64,000 bases of DNA from Microcaldota archaeon. Lineage in GTDB: Archaea > Micrarchaeota > Micrarchaeia > Norongarragalinales > SBBD01. The number at the start of each line of letters is the position of its first letter. The first letter of the stretch is position 1. Of the stretch, positions 7,342 to 17,400 are shown piece after piece. The translations under genes were made by a program, and so were the position numbers. The stretch is from positions 162,556 through 226,555 of the forward strand of contig JACRGC010000009.1 of the NCBI GenBank assembly GCA_016212475.1. The letters run 5' to 3'. The notes under the pieces were generated by a model. It made no database searches. It saw only the letters and a program-made list of their open reading frames with translations, and was not told the DNA's origin.

Positions 7342-7983
7342 ATGGCAAAAGATTCCCACAATCTGGAAAAACTCCTAATAATAGCAACAATACTCTATTC
7401 GCTTTTTGCGCTCGCCAGCTTATTTTCATTTTCCTACTATGGAAAATTCCTTCTCCTAACCTACGCCGATTTAAGGCTGGTTGCCTACTCTTCAATTTAC
7501 TACATTGTTTTCCTCCTAGCAGTTGGAGGCAAACTTGAGCGGTCCTTTTCAAACCTTCTTTTGGCAATCTCATCCGTTGCTTTTTTCAGCTATTTGATTG
7601 CAATAGAAAAAATTTCTGCAATTCAGCTATTGTTGGTAATTCTCCCCGGCCTTCTTCCGGCTCATGATTATTTCATCTTTGCCTCCGGAAAATGGCGCGA
7701 TGTTTCCGGCAAGGCAACTCTTCATCTGCTAACCTCCGTTTTGACATTTATTGTTGCAATCGCAGCCTCCTTTTTCCTCCCAAATCTCAAATCCAATTTG
7801 CCCGGCTTAACCGGCCCAGCAGAATCCGATTTCTACTTCTTTTTTGCAGCGCTTATGTTCTTTTCCATCTACTCCTTGTTCTCATTGCTCCAGCTATACA
7901 ATTTAAGCGCCCGGAACAAGTTCAATTTCAGCCTTGATGAATTCATGGAAAGCTCGAGTGGAAAATTAGGTTCTGATGATTAG
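7342..7983 (+). CDS. Hypothetical polytopic membrane protein
   Basis: 213 aa with about six hydrophobic segments (for example ILYSLFALASLFSF, SIYYIVFLLAVGG, LLLVILPGLLPAHDYFIF, LHLLTSVLTFIVAIAASFFL) and a polar C-terminal tail. No motif was recognised. It begins 28 bp after the phosphohexomutase with a GTGAT ribosome-site-like sequence before ATG, so it is probably cotranscribed with it. The His-Asp pair in PAHDYF lies at a membrane boundary but has no known meaning. Confidence 0.6.
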   Translation: MAKDSHNLEKLLIIATILYSLFALASLFSFSYYGKFLLLTYADLRLVAYSSIYYIVFLLAVGGKLERSFSNLLLAISSVAFFSYLIAIEKISAIQLLLVILPGLLPAHDYFIFASGKWRDVSGKATLHLLTSVLTFIVAIAASFFLPNLKSNLPGLTGPAESDFYFFFAALMFFSIYSLFSLLQLYNLSARNKFNFSLDEFMESSSGKLGSDD

Positions 7984-8048
7984 TTTAATTCCCAATATTT
8001 CCTTGCCTAGCTTGCATCCTCCGTGCCATCGATTAGTCTTTCAATCAA

Positions 8049-8756
8049 TCATTTTATTCCCATTATTTCCGCTTTGAGCTTTAGCATCCCATGGAGCATT
8101 TTGAGGGTATCACCAACCTTCACTTTTCCCTCTTTTTTGTGATGCCACTCAATCCCAATCTCCCGGATTTTAAGCCCCCTCTTTTTTGCCTTTACGAGCA
8201 GTTCAACATCCCATTCGAACCCTTTTAGTTTCATCATTGGCACTAATCTATGCGTTGCCATCCTCCTAATTCCCTTGAATCCGCATTGCGTATCCTTGAT
8301 ATTCAATCCAAACAAAAGGTTCACAAACGCATTGAAACTTAAGGACGCCAATCTTCTCCTAAGCGGAATCCTTCCGTAAATATCCGAAGTCTTAAGTTTT
8401 CTGCTCCCAATCACAAGATCGTAATTCTTAAGCGCATCCAGCATGCTTGGGATTTCCTTTGGAGGGATTGCACCGTCCGCATCATAAGTGATTATGTTTT
8501 TTCCTCTTGCAAGCCCAAACCCCCTCATCAAAGCAGCTCCCTTCCCCAGCCTTTTATTGAAATGATGGAGCCTGATTGGATGACCCTCCCTGGCAAATAT
8601 TTTCGCCTCTTGCTCCGTCCTATCACTTCCATCATCGATAATCAGCACTTCATACTCCCTTTTCTTGTAGTGCTTTTCAAGGTAGTAAAAAAGTGCCTCA
8701 AGCGTTTCCAAAATCCGGTTTTCCTCATTATGCGTTGGTATCAGTATTGTAAACAT
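8049..8756 (-). CDS. GT2 dolichyl-phosphate-sugar synthase-like transferase
   Basis: 235 aa GT-A fold: nucleotide-binding start TILIPTHNEENRI, LIIDDGSDRT, the GKGAALMRGF loop, metal-binding DADGAIPP (DxD) and later DTQCGFKG, which is typical of the ALG5/DPM group. It transfers a hexose from an NDP- or GDP-sugar to polyprenyl phosphate on the cytoplasmic face. There is no C-terminal membrane span, so it should bind the membrane peripherally. It stands apart from the main glycan island but could supply lipid-linked sugar to its GT-C enzymes. Confidence 0.88.
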   Translation of the reverse strand: MFTILIPTHNEENRILETLEALFYYLEKHYKKREYEVLIIDDGSDRTEQEAKIFAREGHPIRLHHFNKRLGKGAALMRGFGLARGKNIITYDADGAIPPKEIPSMLDALKNYDLVIGSRKLKTSDIYGRIPLRRRLASLSFNAFVNLLFGLNIKDTQCGFKGIRRMATHRLVPMMKLKGFEWDVELLVKAKKRGLKIREIGIEWHHKKEGKVKVGDTLKMLHGMLKLKAEIMGIK

Positions 8757-8815
8757 GTATATTCCATCCCCACAATTAAGTCAAATGATTACTTATTAAT
8801 TTATGTTCTGTTTAT

Positions 8816-9868
8816 ATGAAGTTGAAATTTATGGAAGCGGACATGAAAAACATCTGGAAAATGGAAGGGGGAAAGAAAAAAACCTGGTGGTGGTGGTTTT
8901 GGCTATTTTTCATTGACAACCCCAAAAATCCAGATAAGCCTTTGCAAGTAATGATCCTTTGGAGCAGAAAACGCGAAAAGCACATACTTTGCAATGATGT
9001 AGAGCTCAACATGGATCATGAAATTTTGGAAAAAGTGCATTCAAAGGAATTCCACGGTGCAACTGCTTGCTGGTATTTTGATGGCAATGAAATGCACGAG
9101 GATTTCCTAGTCAAACCTTCCCAAATTGCTCTTTATGGGGATGGAAAGCTCCTTGAAACAAAAAGCGAATTCACGCAGGAAAAGAACGGCAAATTCCGTG
9201 TGAAAATAAATGGCAAGCAAGGAACTTTTGATTTGACCCTTGGAATGCTTCCAAACTACCCTCCAATCCACAAAGATCACAACTTCGCAGGAGGCCTATT
9301 AGGTTATAACATATTCAAAATCAACCGCTTGTCATTGCAAGGAACATTCAAAAGCAGGGGAAAAACGCAATCCGTAACCGGAACATCCTACTTCCAAAAA
9401 GTCTACGTTACCGGGCCTGTAATTCCTTGGCAATGGGGCCTTGTGCATTTCAAAAACGGCAGCTACCTAAGCTACAACATCGGAAGAATAGGCCAATCCC
9501 TGTTTGCAGAGCGCCATTCCCCCCTTGATGTCAAACTTCGAAGGAAGCTTGAGTTTTTCGATGCAAAAACCAAAAAGCTCTACTATTTCAGATCCGTAAA
9601 AATCAATCGGAGCAAAGGGAATTTGCCAACCTTTACCTTGCAATGCAAATCAAATGAGGCAACACTTGAAGTATCCCTCGACAGCTACTCCAGAGCTCTT
9701 TGGCGCCTCCAAAAAAGCAAAATGCACTCCCTCAACACGCTATATTACCATGAATTTTGCGTAAGCGCTAGGCATTTCGTATTAAATACCAAAACAGAGC
9801 AAATTACTCTTAAGGATTTAGGCAAAGGCTATGGCAACTGCGAGGATTCCAAGGGCTTTATGATTTAA
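8816..9868 (+). CDS. Predicted soluble lipocalin-like (CrtC/AttH-like) protein
   Basis: 350 aa without membrane spans or a signal peptide. It is beta-rich, with recurring aromatic strands and the block GPVIPWQWGLVHFKNGSYL, resembling the two-barrel CrtC/AttH/tocopherol-cyclase-like fold in which a Trp-rich face surrounds a hydrophobic ligand. The N-terminus has a WWWWFW cluster after a Lys-rich patch. The resemblance is by pattern only, with no catalytic residues assigned. A TATA-like TTATTAATTT lies about 20 bp before ATG 8816, fitting a leaderless transcript. Confidence 0.4.
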   Translation: MKLKFMEADMKNIWKMEGGKKKTWWWWFWLFFIDNPKNPDKPLQVMILWSRKREKHILCNDVELNMDHEILEKVHSKEFHGATACWYFDGNEMHEDFLVKPSQIALYGDGKLLETKSEFTQEKNGKFRVKINGKQGTFDLTLGMLPNYPPIHKDHNFAGGLLGYNIFKINRLSLQGTFKSRGKTQSVTGTSYFQKVYVTGPVIPWQWGLVHFKNGSYLSYNIGRIGQSLFAERHSPLDVKLRRKLEFFDAKTKKLYYFRSVKINRSKGNLPTFTLQCKSNEATLEVSLDSYSRALWRLQKSKMHSLNTLYYHEFCVSARHFVLNTKTEQITLKDLGKGYGNCEDSKGFMI

Positions 9869-9907
9869 CGATTTTCCAATTGTTCTAAATTTGCTTCCGT
9901 GATTCAA

Positions 9908-10813
9908 ATGAAAATTTCCGATTTCAAAATAAAAAAGGGAATGCAGGCGGATGATCTGTTCTCCCAATTTGAAAACGCAGGTTTTCAGGCATCCGAGCTC
10001 CACAACGCCTCATCAATAATGAAAGAGATGCTAGGAGATAAAGATTGCACGCGCTTTTTGGCATTCACAGCCAACATGGCAGCATCCGGTTTACGCGGGA
10101 TTTTTACAGAGATGCTTAAAAAAAAGATGTTTGATGCCGTAATTACAACCGGCGGCTCAATTGACCATGACCTGATCAAATCCTTCTCCCACTATGATTT
10201 GGGCTCTTTTCAGCAAGATGATGTTGCCTTGCACAAAAAAGGGATCAACCGCCTTGGCAACATTTTGGTTGACAACAAAAATTACATCGCCCTTGAAAAA
10301 CGGCTTCAACCCCTTTTTGCTAAAATCAACTCAAAAAAGCACGTGTTTTCCGGTTCCGAGCTAATTAGGGAAATTGCCTTAACCATCAAGGATGAAAATT
10401 CCTTCCTCTACCAATGCCAAAAGAACAACATTCCGGTGTTTTCCCCCGGTTTGATTGATTCCGCAATTGGCTTGCAGCTCTTTTTCTTCAAGCAAGATCA
10501 CAAAGAATTCATTTTGGATGAAGCCGGTGACATGATTCAGCTTGCAAACTTAATTCTTACCTCCAAAAGAACCGGAGCTCTTATTTTAGGCGGAGGGATT
10601 TCCAAGCACTACACTATTGCAAGCAACCTTCTAAGGGGGGGATTGGATTATTCGGTTTACCTAACAACAGCCAGCGCATACGATGGCTCCCTTTCCGGCG
10701 CCTTCCCAAACGAAGCCAAAAGCTGGGGCAAAATAAAGGAAAAAGGCAAAACGGCTGTTGTGTACGGCGATGCTACGGTTTTATTGCCGCTACTTTATTC
10801 GAAGGTTTGCTGA
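9908..10813 (+). CDS. dys: Deoxyhypusine synthase
   Basis: Catalyses the NAD-dependent transfer of the aminobutyl group of spermidine to a lysine of translation factor aIF5A, the first step of hypusine formation. The 301-aa protein shows the NAD-binding AVITTGGSIDHDL, the active-site lysine in LGGGISKHY (Lys233) and the C-terminal SGAFPNEAKSWGK. Hypusine is made in archaea and eukaryotes, so this gene helps fix the domain. ATG 9908 is preferred; a GTG at 9899 is also in frame. aIF5A itself is not in the window. Confidence 0.94.
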   Translation: MKISDFKIKKGMQADDLFSQFENAGFQASELHNASSIMKEMLGDKDCTRFLAFTANMAASGLRGIFTEMLKKKMFDAVITTGGSIDHDLIKSFSHYDLGSFQQDDVALHKKGINRLGNILVDNKNYIALEKRLQPLFAKINSKKHVFSGSELIREIALTIKDENSFLYQCQKNNIPVFSPGLIDSAIGLQLFFFKQDHKEFILDEAGDMIQLANLILTSKRTGALILGGGISKHYTIASNLLRGGLDYSVYLTTASAYDGSLSGAFPNEAKSWGKIKEKGKTAVVYGDATVLLPLLYSKVC

Positions 10814-10845
10814 AAACATCGATTCAGGTATAAAACGATTCGAAA

Positions 10846-11055
10846 CTAATTTATTTCAGATAATCCTTCCCGAATATTTCCTATTGCATTAGCTAAAATA
10901 CCGCCAGCTGCTCCTGCCAGAATGGCAATTAAAATTTCTTCTTTACCCCCTAATAGCACACTTAGGAAATTAATTGGAAATGCAATTAATACCAAAATAA
11001 ACAACTCTTTAATTGCCTGTTTTATTTTAGTGTCGGTTTTTATTCCTTTTTTCAT
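10846..11055 (-). CDS. Small membrane protein (69 aa)
   Basis: Starts MKKGIKTDTKIKQAIKELF at ATG 11055. A hydrophobic segment (ILVLIAFPINFLSVLLGG) is followed by a Gly/Ala-rich one (ILIAILAGAAGGILANAIG), so it is a two-span hairpin with a basic N-terminus. No family is known. An upstream in-frame start at 11097 is possible but less typical. Confidence 0.5.
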   Translation of the reverse strand: MKKGIKTDTKIKQAIKELFILVLIAFPINFLSVLLGGKEEILIAILAGAAGGILANAIGNIREGLSEIN

Positions 11056-11144
11056 AGAACCACCTAATAGATTCTGTGATCTTTTGTTCTTAAGCAAATC
11101 GTTTGAATCAAAAAGAATATTTCTTCTTAAAGTAATAAAGTGTT

Positions 11145-11528
11145 TTACTTCCCTTTCCTTCTCCCTTTCTTTTCAACCGGCGCAGGTTCATTCCTCCCCT
11201 CAAACACATTCCTCATCATTGAAATCGCCTTCTTTTGGACCTCGAATTCAATGAACAGCCGGCGGAACTTGATCATGGAAAAGATAATGACAATGTAGGC
11301 AATCAAAGCGACCAATCCTTCCAAATCGCCCTTTGCAAGCATAACATCAATGTAATTGTAATCCTCCATAATGGCAACAACCGATTTAAGGACTAATAGC
11401 AGGAATCCATTCAATAAAAGTTTCAGGGCATCTTGCAATTTCGTATCGCTCATCAGAACGTAAAATCTGTAGGTGTAATAGAAAAGAAGCGTGCTTGCAA
11501 CCAAGCTGGCAAAATTCAAAAGTACCAT
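11145..11528 (-). CDS. Hypothetical three-span membrane protein, paralogue A
   Basis: About 127 aa with three hydrophobic segments. A cytoplasmic amphipathic tail (QKKAISMMRNVFEG) and a Lys/Arg-rich end (EKKGRRKGK) follow. The layout, and a tail of the form (F/V)QxKxxxxMRxVF, match the neighbouring gene at 11559-11906, so the two look like an old tandem duplication. ATG 11528 is chosen because GGTGA lies 6 bp before it; ATG 11534 and TTG 11543 are alternatives. Function unknown. Confidence 0.6.
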   Translation of the reverse strand: MVLLNFASLVASTLLFYYTYRFYVLMSDTKLQDALKLLLNGFLLLVLKSVVAIMEDYNYIDVMLAKGDLEGLVALIAYIVIIFSMIKFRRLFIEFEVQKKAISMMRNVFEGRNEPAPVEKKGRRKGK

Positions 11529-11558
11529 GTTCATCTCACCCAAATAAATTATTCCAAA

Positions 11559-11906
11559 TCAACCAAACACTTCGCGCATCGCCTTGACAACCTTGTTTTG
11601 AAAATCGCTCTTGCTAAATATTTCATTGAACCTAACAATTGCAAGCGCAAAAACCACATACATGCAAGCCTCGAAGAAATCATCAAGCTGCAATTTCCAA
11701 ATTATCGGAAGTGTTACGCCCGTAAATGCCCTATATGCGCTTAAAATTGCCTGAAGCGTGTAAAGCCCAAACCCGAGCATGATGATATTTAGCTCCTTTA
11801 CGATTTTGGTATCCTTGAATGATTGGTAAAGCGTAGAAATTGCAAGCAATAGCAATGTCCCAAGAAGCACGCGGACAATTTCAAGCCAAACCGTAAATGT
11901 TGCCAT
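11559..11906 (-). CDS. Hypothetical three-span membrane protein, paralogue B
   Basis: About 115 aa, beginning MATFTVWLEIVRVLL, with three hydrophobic segments, an internal SFKDTKIVKELNII linker and the tail FQNKVVKAMREVFG. The linker aligns with the SDTKLQDALKLLL linker of the downstream gene and the tail with its MMRNVF tail. It precedes that gene by about 30 bp on the same strand, forming a two-gene unit. The proteins may form a hetero-oligomer in the membrane (inference). Confidence 0.6.
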   Translation of the reverse strand: MATFTVWLEIVRVLLGTLLLLAISTLYQSFKDTKIVKELNIIMLGFGLYTLQAILSAYRAFTGVTLPIIWKLQLDDFFEACMYVVFALAIVRFNEIFSKSDFQNKVVKAMREVFG

Positions 11907-11968
11907 TTTTATCAAAAAAGTAACTCAATGGCTGCTTATTAGTATTGTGCTTGACTGGCCCAAGTGGG

Positions 11969-12022
11969 GCGACCCCCCGAACCTTTTGTAAAAGGTTCAT
12001 CAAAACCTATAATTGCGGTCGC
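11969..12022. repeat. Nested inverted repeats upstream of the membrane pair
   Basis: An outer stem GCGACC (11969-11974) can pair with GGTCGC (12017-12022). An inner perfect 8-bp hairpin GAACCTTT-TGTA-AAAGGTTC lies at 11979-11998. It sits between the rad50 stop and the membrane-protein pair, which are transcribed in the same direction. It could be a rad50 terminator, a structured leader, or a small RNA element. C-tracts on both flanks make it GC-rich compared with its surroundings. Confidence 0.4.
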
Positions 12023-12058
12023 ACTCCCAAACCCCCCCTCGAATAATTTTCCAATTAA

Positions 12059-14377
12059 TCAATTCTCCGAAAGCTCTTCAACAACCGTGCGTTCATTATT
12101 GTCCTTATCGCGCTCAAAATAGAATATCTTTGAGGAGGCACCTTCTTTTAGCGCCTCATCATGCGTAATAATGAATGTCTGCCCCACGATTTTTGGTATT
12201 TCATCATGAAGAGCCCGGTTTAGCAGTTGCACTGCCTGCGAATCCAAATTGTGCGTAGGTTCATCCAAAATCAGCCAAGATAGGGAAGGCGTCAAAACCA
12301 TTGCAAATGCAACCCTAAGTGTCAAGGCAGCGCAGCTCTTTTCCCCTCCGGAGCAATTCTCAATCCCAACCCATTCGGTTTGTGAAGTTGATAGCATGAA
12401 AGCATAATCGTCCTCAAGAGGCTTTAATTTAATCTCCTGAAAATCGCCATACGGGTAAATTGTTTTCCAAAGCGAATTCATGGCAAAGTTCATTGCATCA
12501 ATCAACTGCTCCCTCATTGCGGTTTGGGTTTCAACAACAGCTTCTTGAAAATCATTCAATTTGGTAATTTTGCCTTTTAGCAGTTCTATCCTTTTCTCCC
12601 GTTTCCCAATTTCCAAAAGCTTGGCGTCAAGATCGGCAATGCTCCTTGCCTTTTCAATTATTTGAAACTCCAGCGCATTGATTTCGCTCCCAATTACGGA
12701 TGAACGCTTTTCAAATTGCAAAAGATGCTCCGTTGCCTCCTCCTTTTCCTTGGGCGAAATTTTAATGGCCAAAATCTCATGCTCCAATTTCCTGTGCGCT
12801 TTTTTCAGCTCTTCAATTTCATGGGTTAATTTTGGCGCTTTTTGAAGTTTCAAAAATTCCTTTTCAAGGGCTGCGGATTCCTTCCGTTGCGCATTCAGGG
12901 CGGATTCCAGTTTGGCGATATGGGGCAGAATTTGGGCATGTTCGTGCTTTATTTTATTAACTTCATCCTTTGCTTTTGCAAATTCTGCATCGGTAGCGGA
13001 AAATGTTTCCAATCTTAAGGAGATTTCTTCCAATTCCCAAACTTTCCTTTTTGCATTCTCTGCTTCATTCCTATTTTCCCTAATTTGCAATTCGCATTTT
13101 GCAATTTCTGCCGAATTTGTTTTCAAATGCATCTCTTTTTGCCTTTGCAGATCGATTTTCTTTTCTGGCTCCAAAAGTGTTTCGCAGACCGGGCATTTCC
13201 CATCCGCCAAATGCAGGCTTTTGGTTGAAAGTTCAAGCTCTTTTGCCTGCGCATGCAGACCTCCAATTTTCATCTGCAAGAGCGTCCCTTCCTCTTCAAG
13301 CTTTTTTAGGTGTTTTTTTGAATCTTCAAGGCTTCCTGCCCTAGCTTTGCGCTCCTCCAAGATTTTTCGCTCCTCCGTTGCTTTTTGCAGTTTTGCAATT
13401 CCTCTCTCAAATGCTTCCAATTGCGCGTCCATTTTCGCCTTCTTGCCTTTCTCCAAATCGAATTCCAATTCCTTTTTATGCAGGTGATTTTGCAATTCCT
13501 TAAGCTCATTTTCCATTTTTGCAATGTCTTTTCCTTCCATTTCCCCAAGCTCCAAAAGTTCGGCTTCCTTGCTTTTCATAACCGACTCGTTTGCGGCAAT
13601 TTCTTTTTGCAAGCCAACAATTTTTGCCTCCATTTGCGAAAGCTCCAAAACCTTTTTCCTTTGCGCATGTATGTTTTCCTTTATTCCATTTGCAGCAGTT
13701 TGCTTTTTTTCCACTTCCTTTTGCGCATGCTCTTTTTCCCCCTGCTTTTTTTCCCTCTCAATTTTGATTTCGGATCCGCCGCTTCCTTGCAAATACGCCT
13801 CAATTTCACCCTTCTCCTGCGATATTTTATTAATTGCCGAATTTGCGCCGGCCCTAACCTCTTCAAACCTTGCAATCCCCAAAAGCTCATCCACCTGCTT
13901 TTTCCTATCGCCCTTAGGGAGCATAAGCAGGTAATCGATCCTATTTTGCTCGGCATAAATGATCCTTGAAAACAAATCATAATCAATTTTGAGCAAATTT
14001 TCAATCAATTCAGAAACCCTTGATGTTTGCGCCTCAATCAACTTCCCTTCCTCAAAAAGCTGGGCTGATGTCGATTTTGATCCGCTTAGCTGCCTGACAA
14101 TTTTGTAGGTTTTTTCATTGATTATAAATTCCAATTCAATTTCTGCAGTCAAATGCTTTTTTGGCCGCTGCATCACAAGCTCTTCCAATTTGGTTTTTCT
14201 AGCTTTAAGCGCTGGAAATGTGCCAAAAAGAGCAAAGCTGATCCCATCAATTGCCGAGCTTTTTCCACTCCCCATTTTCCCAATGAACAAATTGGTCCCC
14301 TTCCCAAAATTCATCACGGTATCCTCATGGGATTTCCATCGCTTTAAGTGGAGTTTTGTGATCATAAAACCAGCCAT
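12059..14377 (-). CDS. rad50: Rad50-type DNA repair ATPase
   Basis: 772 aa SMC-like ABC ATPase of double-strand-break repair. Walker A is GKMGSGKSS (33-41), the Q-loop lies in YAEQNRID (about 144) and long coiled coils run 170-650. They are broken at the zinc hook CPVC (395-398), with ABC signature CSGGEKS (about 675-681) and Walker B LILDEPTHNLD (from about 702). The zinc hook dimerises the coils and separates it from SMC proteins. It is on the short side for the family. The family consensus begins at ATG 14365 (MITKLHL); ATG 14377 adds four residues. Its usual partners mre11, herA and nurA are not adjacent. Confidence 0.93.
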   Translation of the reverse strand: MAGFMITKLHLKRWKSHEDTVMNFGKGTNLFIGKMGSGKSSAIDGISFALFGTFPALKARKTKLEELVMQRPKKHLTAEIELEFIINEKTYKIVRQLSGSKSTSAQLFEEGKLIEAQTSRVSELIENLLKIDYDLFSRIIYAEQNRIDYLLMLPKGDRKKQVDELLGIARFEEVRAGANSAINKISQEKGEIEAYLQGSGGSEIKIEREKKQGEKEHAQKEVEKKQTAANGIKENIHAQRKKVLELSQMEAKIVGLQKEIAANESVMKSKEAELLELGEMEGKDIAKMENELKELQNHLHKKELEFDLEKGKKAKMDAQLEAFERGIAKLQKATEERKILEERKARAGSLEDSKKHLKKLEEEGTLLQMKIGGLHAQAKELELSTKSLHLADGKCPVCETLLEPEKKIDLQRQKEMHLKTNSAEIAKCELQIRENRNEAENAKRKVWELEEISLRLETFSATDAEFAKAKDEVNKIKHEHAQILPHIAKLESALNAQRKESAALEKEFLKLQKAPKLTHEIEELKKAHRKLEHEILAIKISPKEKEEATEHLLQFEKRSSVIGSEINALEFQIIEKARSIADLDAKLLEIGKREKRIELLKGKITKLNDFQEAVVETQTAMREQLIDAMNFAMNSLWKTIYPYGDFQEIKLKPLEDDYAFMLSTSQTEWVGIENCSGGEKSCAALTLRVAFAMVLTPSLSWLILDEPTHNLDSQAVQLLNRALHDEIPKIVGQTFIITHDEALKEGASSKIFYFERDKDNNERTVVEELSEN

Positions 14378-14486
14378 TCCTTATTGATTGGATAAATTTA
14401 ATATCGGAACTTTTTTTAAGAAATTGAAATAAGATGGCGATAGCGGGGTTGGATGGTTTTAATCAAAAGCACAATTGCAATCGTTT

Positions 14487-17400
14487 TCAAATGCCCTTCT
14501 TAAGAAGCGGCTTTGCCAAATTATCATCAATCCAGGATTTCCAATTCTTGATCAGCTCCTTGTGATCCACCGATCCAAACTCTTCCCTTTGCTTTTCCCC
14601 AAGCAGCATGTAATAACTGTGGGCAAGAATTGAATTTTCAGCTTCCAGGATTTTTGGTATTGCGTATTTCCTCTTCAAATCAACCAGATACTGCTTTGAT
14701 TCGGCCCTTGCATTTATTTCATTCCAGATCTGCTCGATTTTAAGCCCCCTTACTTTTTGCAGCTTTGGAAGCCATTCCGATTCCTTCATCCGATCCTCGA
14801 AAAATTCCAAATCATCCTTGCCCGCATCGTATTGGAGCCAATGCAAAAATCCATTCTCCTTGTCCGGATCTTCCGTCCAGTGCTTTTTTACTTCGGTTAC
14901 TTCAATCAACCTTCTTGCTCTTTTCAAAGACCCTTTGAACCTGATTTGCGTAGCCACAACTGCAAAATCCGTTGCCTTAAAAGATGTCGTTGGAACTCCC
15001 AAATCATTTACAATTCGATCCCAAATCGAATACGCGCTCTCGCCGTGAATTGTTCCCATAACTACGTTTCCAACTGCCCCAACCCTCATGGCTTCAAAAA
15101 GCGCCCTAGCTTCACCTGACCTAACCTCCCCAACAATCAATACGGAATCCCCCAACCGAAGGGCGGTTCGCAGTGCATCTTCAGCAGAAACATCCGATTC
15201 GCTTTGCTGACCCAAAGGCGCCCGAGTTTTCAATCTTTGGATAGAAAACCCAAGATGCTTAAGCGAATGCACCGGAAGTTCTAGCGTATCTTCCTGAACA
15301 ATTATTCTTAGATTTTGCGGGATTTCCTGCATCATCGCCTGAATGAGCGAAGTGTTGTGAACAATTACCCCGTTGGCAACAAAGCTGTGTGTTCCGCCAA
15401 CTGTCAAATCATAAACGTATTTTTCAGTATATGGCACTTTTTCGATTGATTCAATCTCATCCCAATAAATGTCGTTGAACGCAAGCTTCCTGATTTTTTG
15501 CGCCAAATCCGTATTATGCAAATTCCTTGAAACTAACTTGTAGTAAATTCTTTGCAGTACTTTTGGTGTGATGTTTTTTTGATCTAAAGAAAGCTTGCCA
15601 ATTCCATATTCCTTCTTTACCTTAGCAAGCACCTCCCAAGCATCCGGAATAACATCTATGTTGGGGTTGAATTTTTCAAAAAGCGCAATTTTCAATAGCC
15701 TTGGCACTTTTTCCGGATGATGCATAGGGATGCTTTTTGCAAATTTCTTCGCATTTTCGCCCCTGATAAACAATCTGTAATATTCCGTTCCTTTAACGAT
15801 TTTTGGTTTGACAATTGATACGATCCCAAACCTTTGGAGTGCCATTTGCATCTGCCTAACCATTGCCTTTGATGCAGTTGAAAATTCTATTTCATTCTTC
15901 CCCTTTCCAATGCTTGAATCACAATCAAAATACCCTGCAATGAATGCAGCTAGCACCCGATCCGGCGATGCCAGTATTTTATCTGGGATTTTAAGAATTG
16001 ATGCCTTATCTCCCGATGCAAATCCCAAATTATCCCGAAGAATGTAAAATAGCGGCTTGCATTGCACATTTGCGCTTGGCGACCTGTTTGCTGGGAATAT
16101 CGCGTTTGCATCCAAATCAAAAAGCGTTTTTGCCAGCCGGATGAATTCTTGGCGCAAGGCTTCATTAGTATTGGTAAATTCCGTTTTATGCTCATCAAGA
16201 TGCCCATCGCCGGCCAAAAGCCCAACGAACCTGCCAAAGTCCTCGCCTATTTCAAAATTATCCCGGAATTTCAACGGTAAAGAAGTTGTATTTGCGTATG
16301 CAAATTCAAAACTCTTCATATAGTCGTTTTGGGGTTCGCCGCTAAATTCGCAAATTGCTTTCAGTTCAGATAAATAAATTCCTTTTCTTGTATTAGCCGC
16401 CAAATTCCGAATTGTGCTGTAAGCGATCCCGGCATCATTTCCAAAATGAGCAAGGGGCCGTTCCCATTGTATTTTTTTCAGTGCCTCCCCAACTTTGGCA
16501 GCAACTCCCGAATATTTGAGTTTTGGGTGCAGCATCGAAAGGGTCTGCGTTTTTCCGTGCAATTCAAGCGATCTTGGGGTTGCAACATATTGCCCAAGTT
16601 CAAATTCATCCGCCCTCTTCCATGCAAGTTCCCCCCCTTTTATAGTGAAGAATGGGTGCTCTTCAGTTACCAGCAACTCTTTTCCTGATTTGAAACGCAG
16701 TTTCACCATGCTTTTTGGGGCATTCCTCCTCCAGATTTTTTCTATTGGCAGATTTTTCATAAGCAAATTCGAATCCATGGACGAAACCTTTACATCTATC
16801 CCATTCTGCGAAAGATCCGTGCAAATCCCATCATCCAATTCGATTATTTTTGAAGTTTTGGAAAGCATTCCTTCAACAAATTCGCCAATCGGCACAATTT
16901 TTCCGTCCCGAAGTTGGATTTGGGATTTTCCATCCAAGCATTTGCCAGCTCCCCTGGAGCCAACAATCAAGGTGCTTGCCTGTGCATCAACCAAAAATGA
17001 AAGCAAACCAGCGGCAAACGGGTTGAACATCTTAAAATCCAAAAACTGTGCAAGCGTCCATGGCGTTTCCTTATGCAGCCTAAGCGCAAATGCATTCCCA
17101 TCAACTGCGAGCGGCCGTCCAATTGCCGCCACACGGGTTTGCAGATCCTGCATGTCAAAATCCAAAATAGGGTGCGCCTCATCAAATGGCCTGCCAGAAA
17201 GCGCCCTAAATCTTGACACCAGCCCCTTTGATTCCTCATCGCTGTAAATCACATTGGTTTGGCATTGGCCGTATTTGCTGTGCACTAGATAAATCGGCTT
17301 TTCCCCAAGGGGCGAATCTATGTAAACATCTGTTATTTGCCTATCCGACAAAATGATTTCCAAAATACCATACCCAATTGTGTACCTTGAAACAATCGTT

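Noticed and set aside
13385..13969. 194-codon plus-strand frame opposite the rad50 coiled coil
   Set aside because: Lys/Glu-rich coiled coils give Phe/Leu/Ser-rich antisense frames. The rad50 frame has all family motifs.
16495..17247. 250-codon plus-strand frame opposite the intein and ATPase
   Set aside because: It crosses the intein boundary without any change and lies antisense to motifs that are clearly coding on the minus strand.
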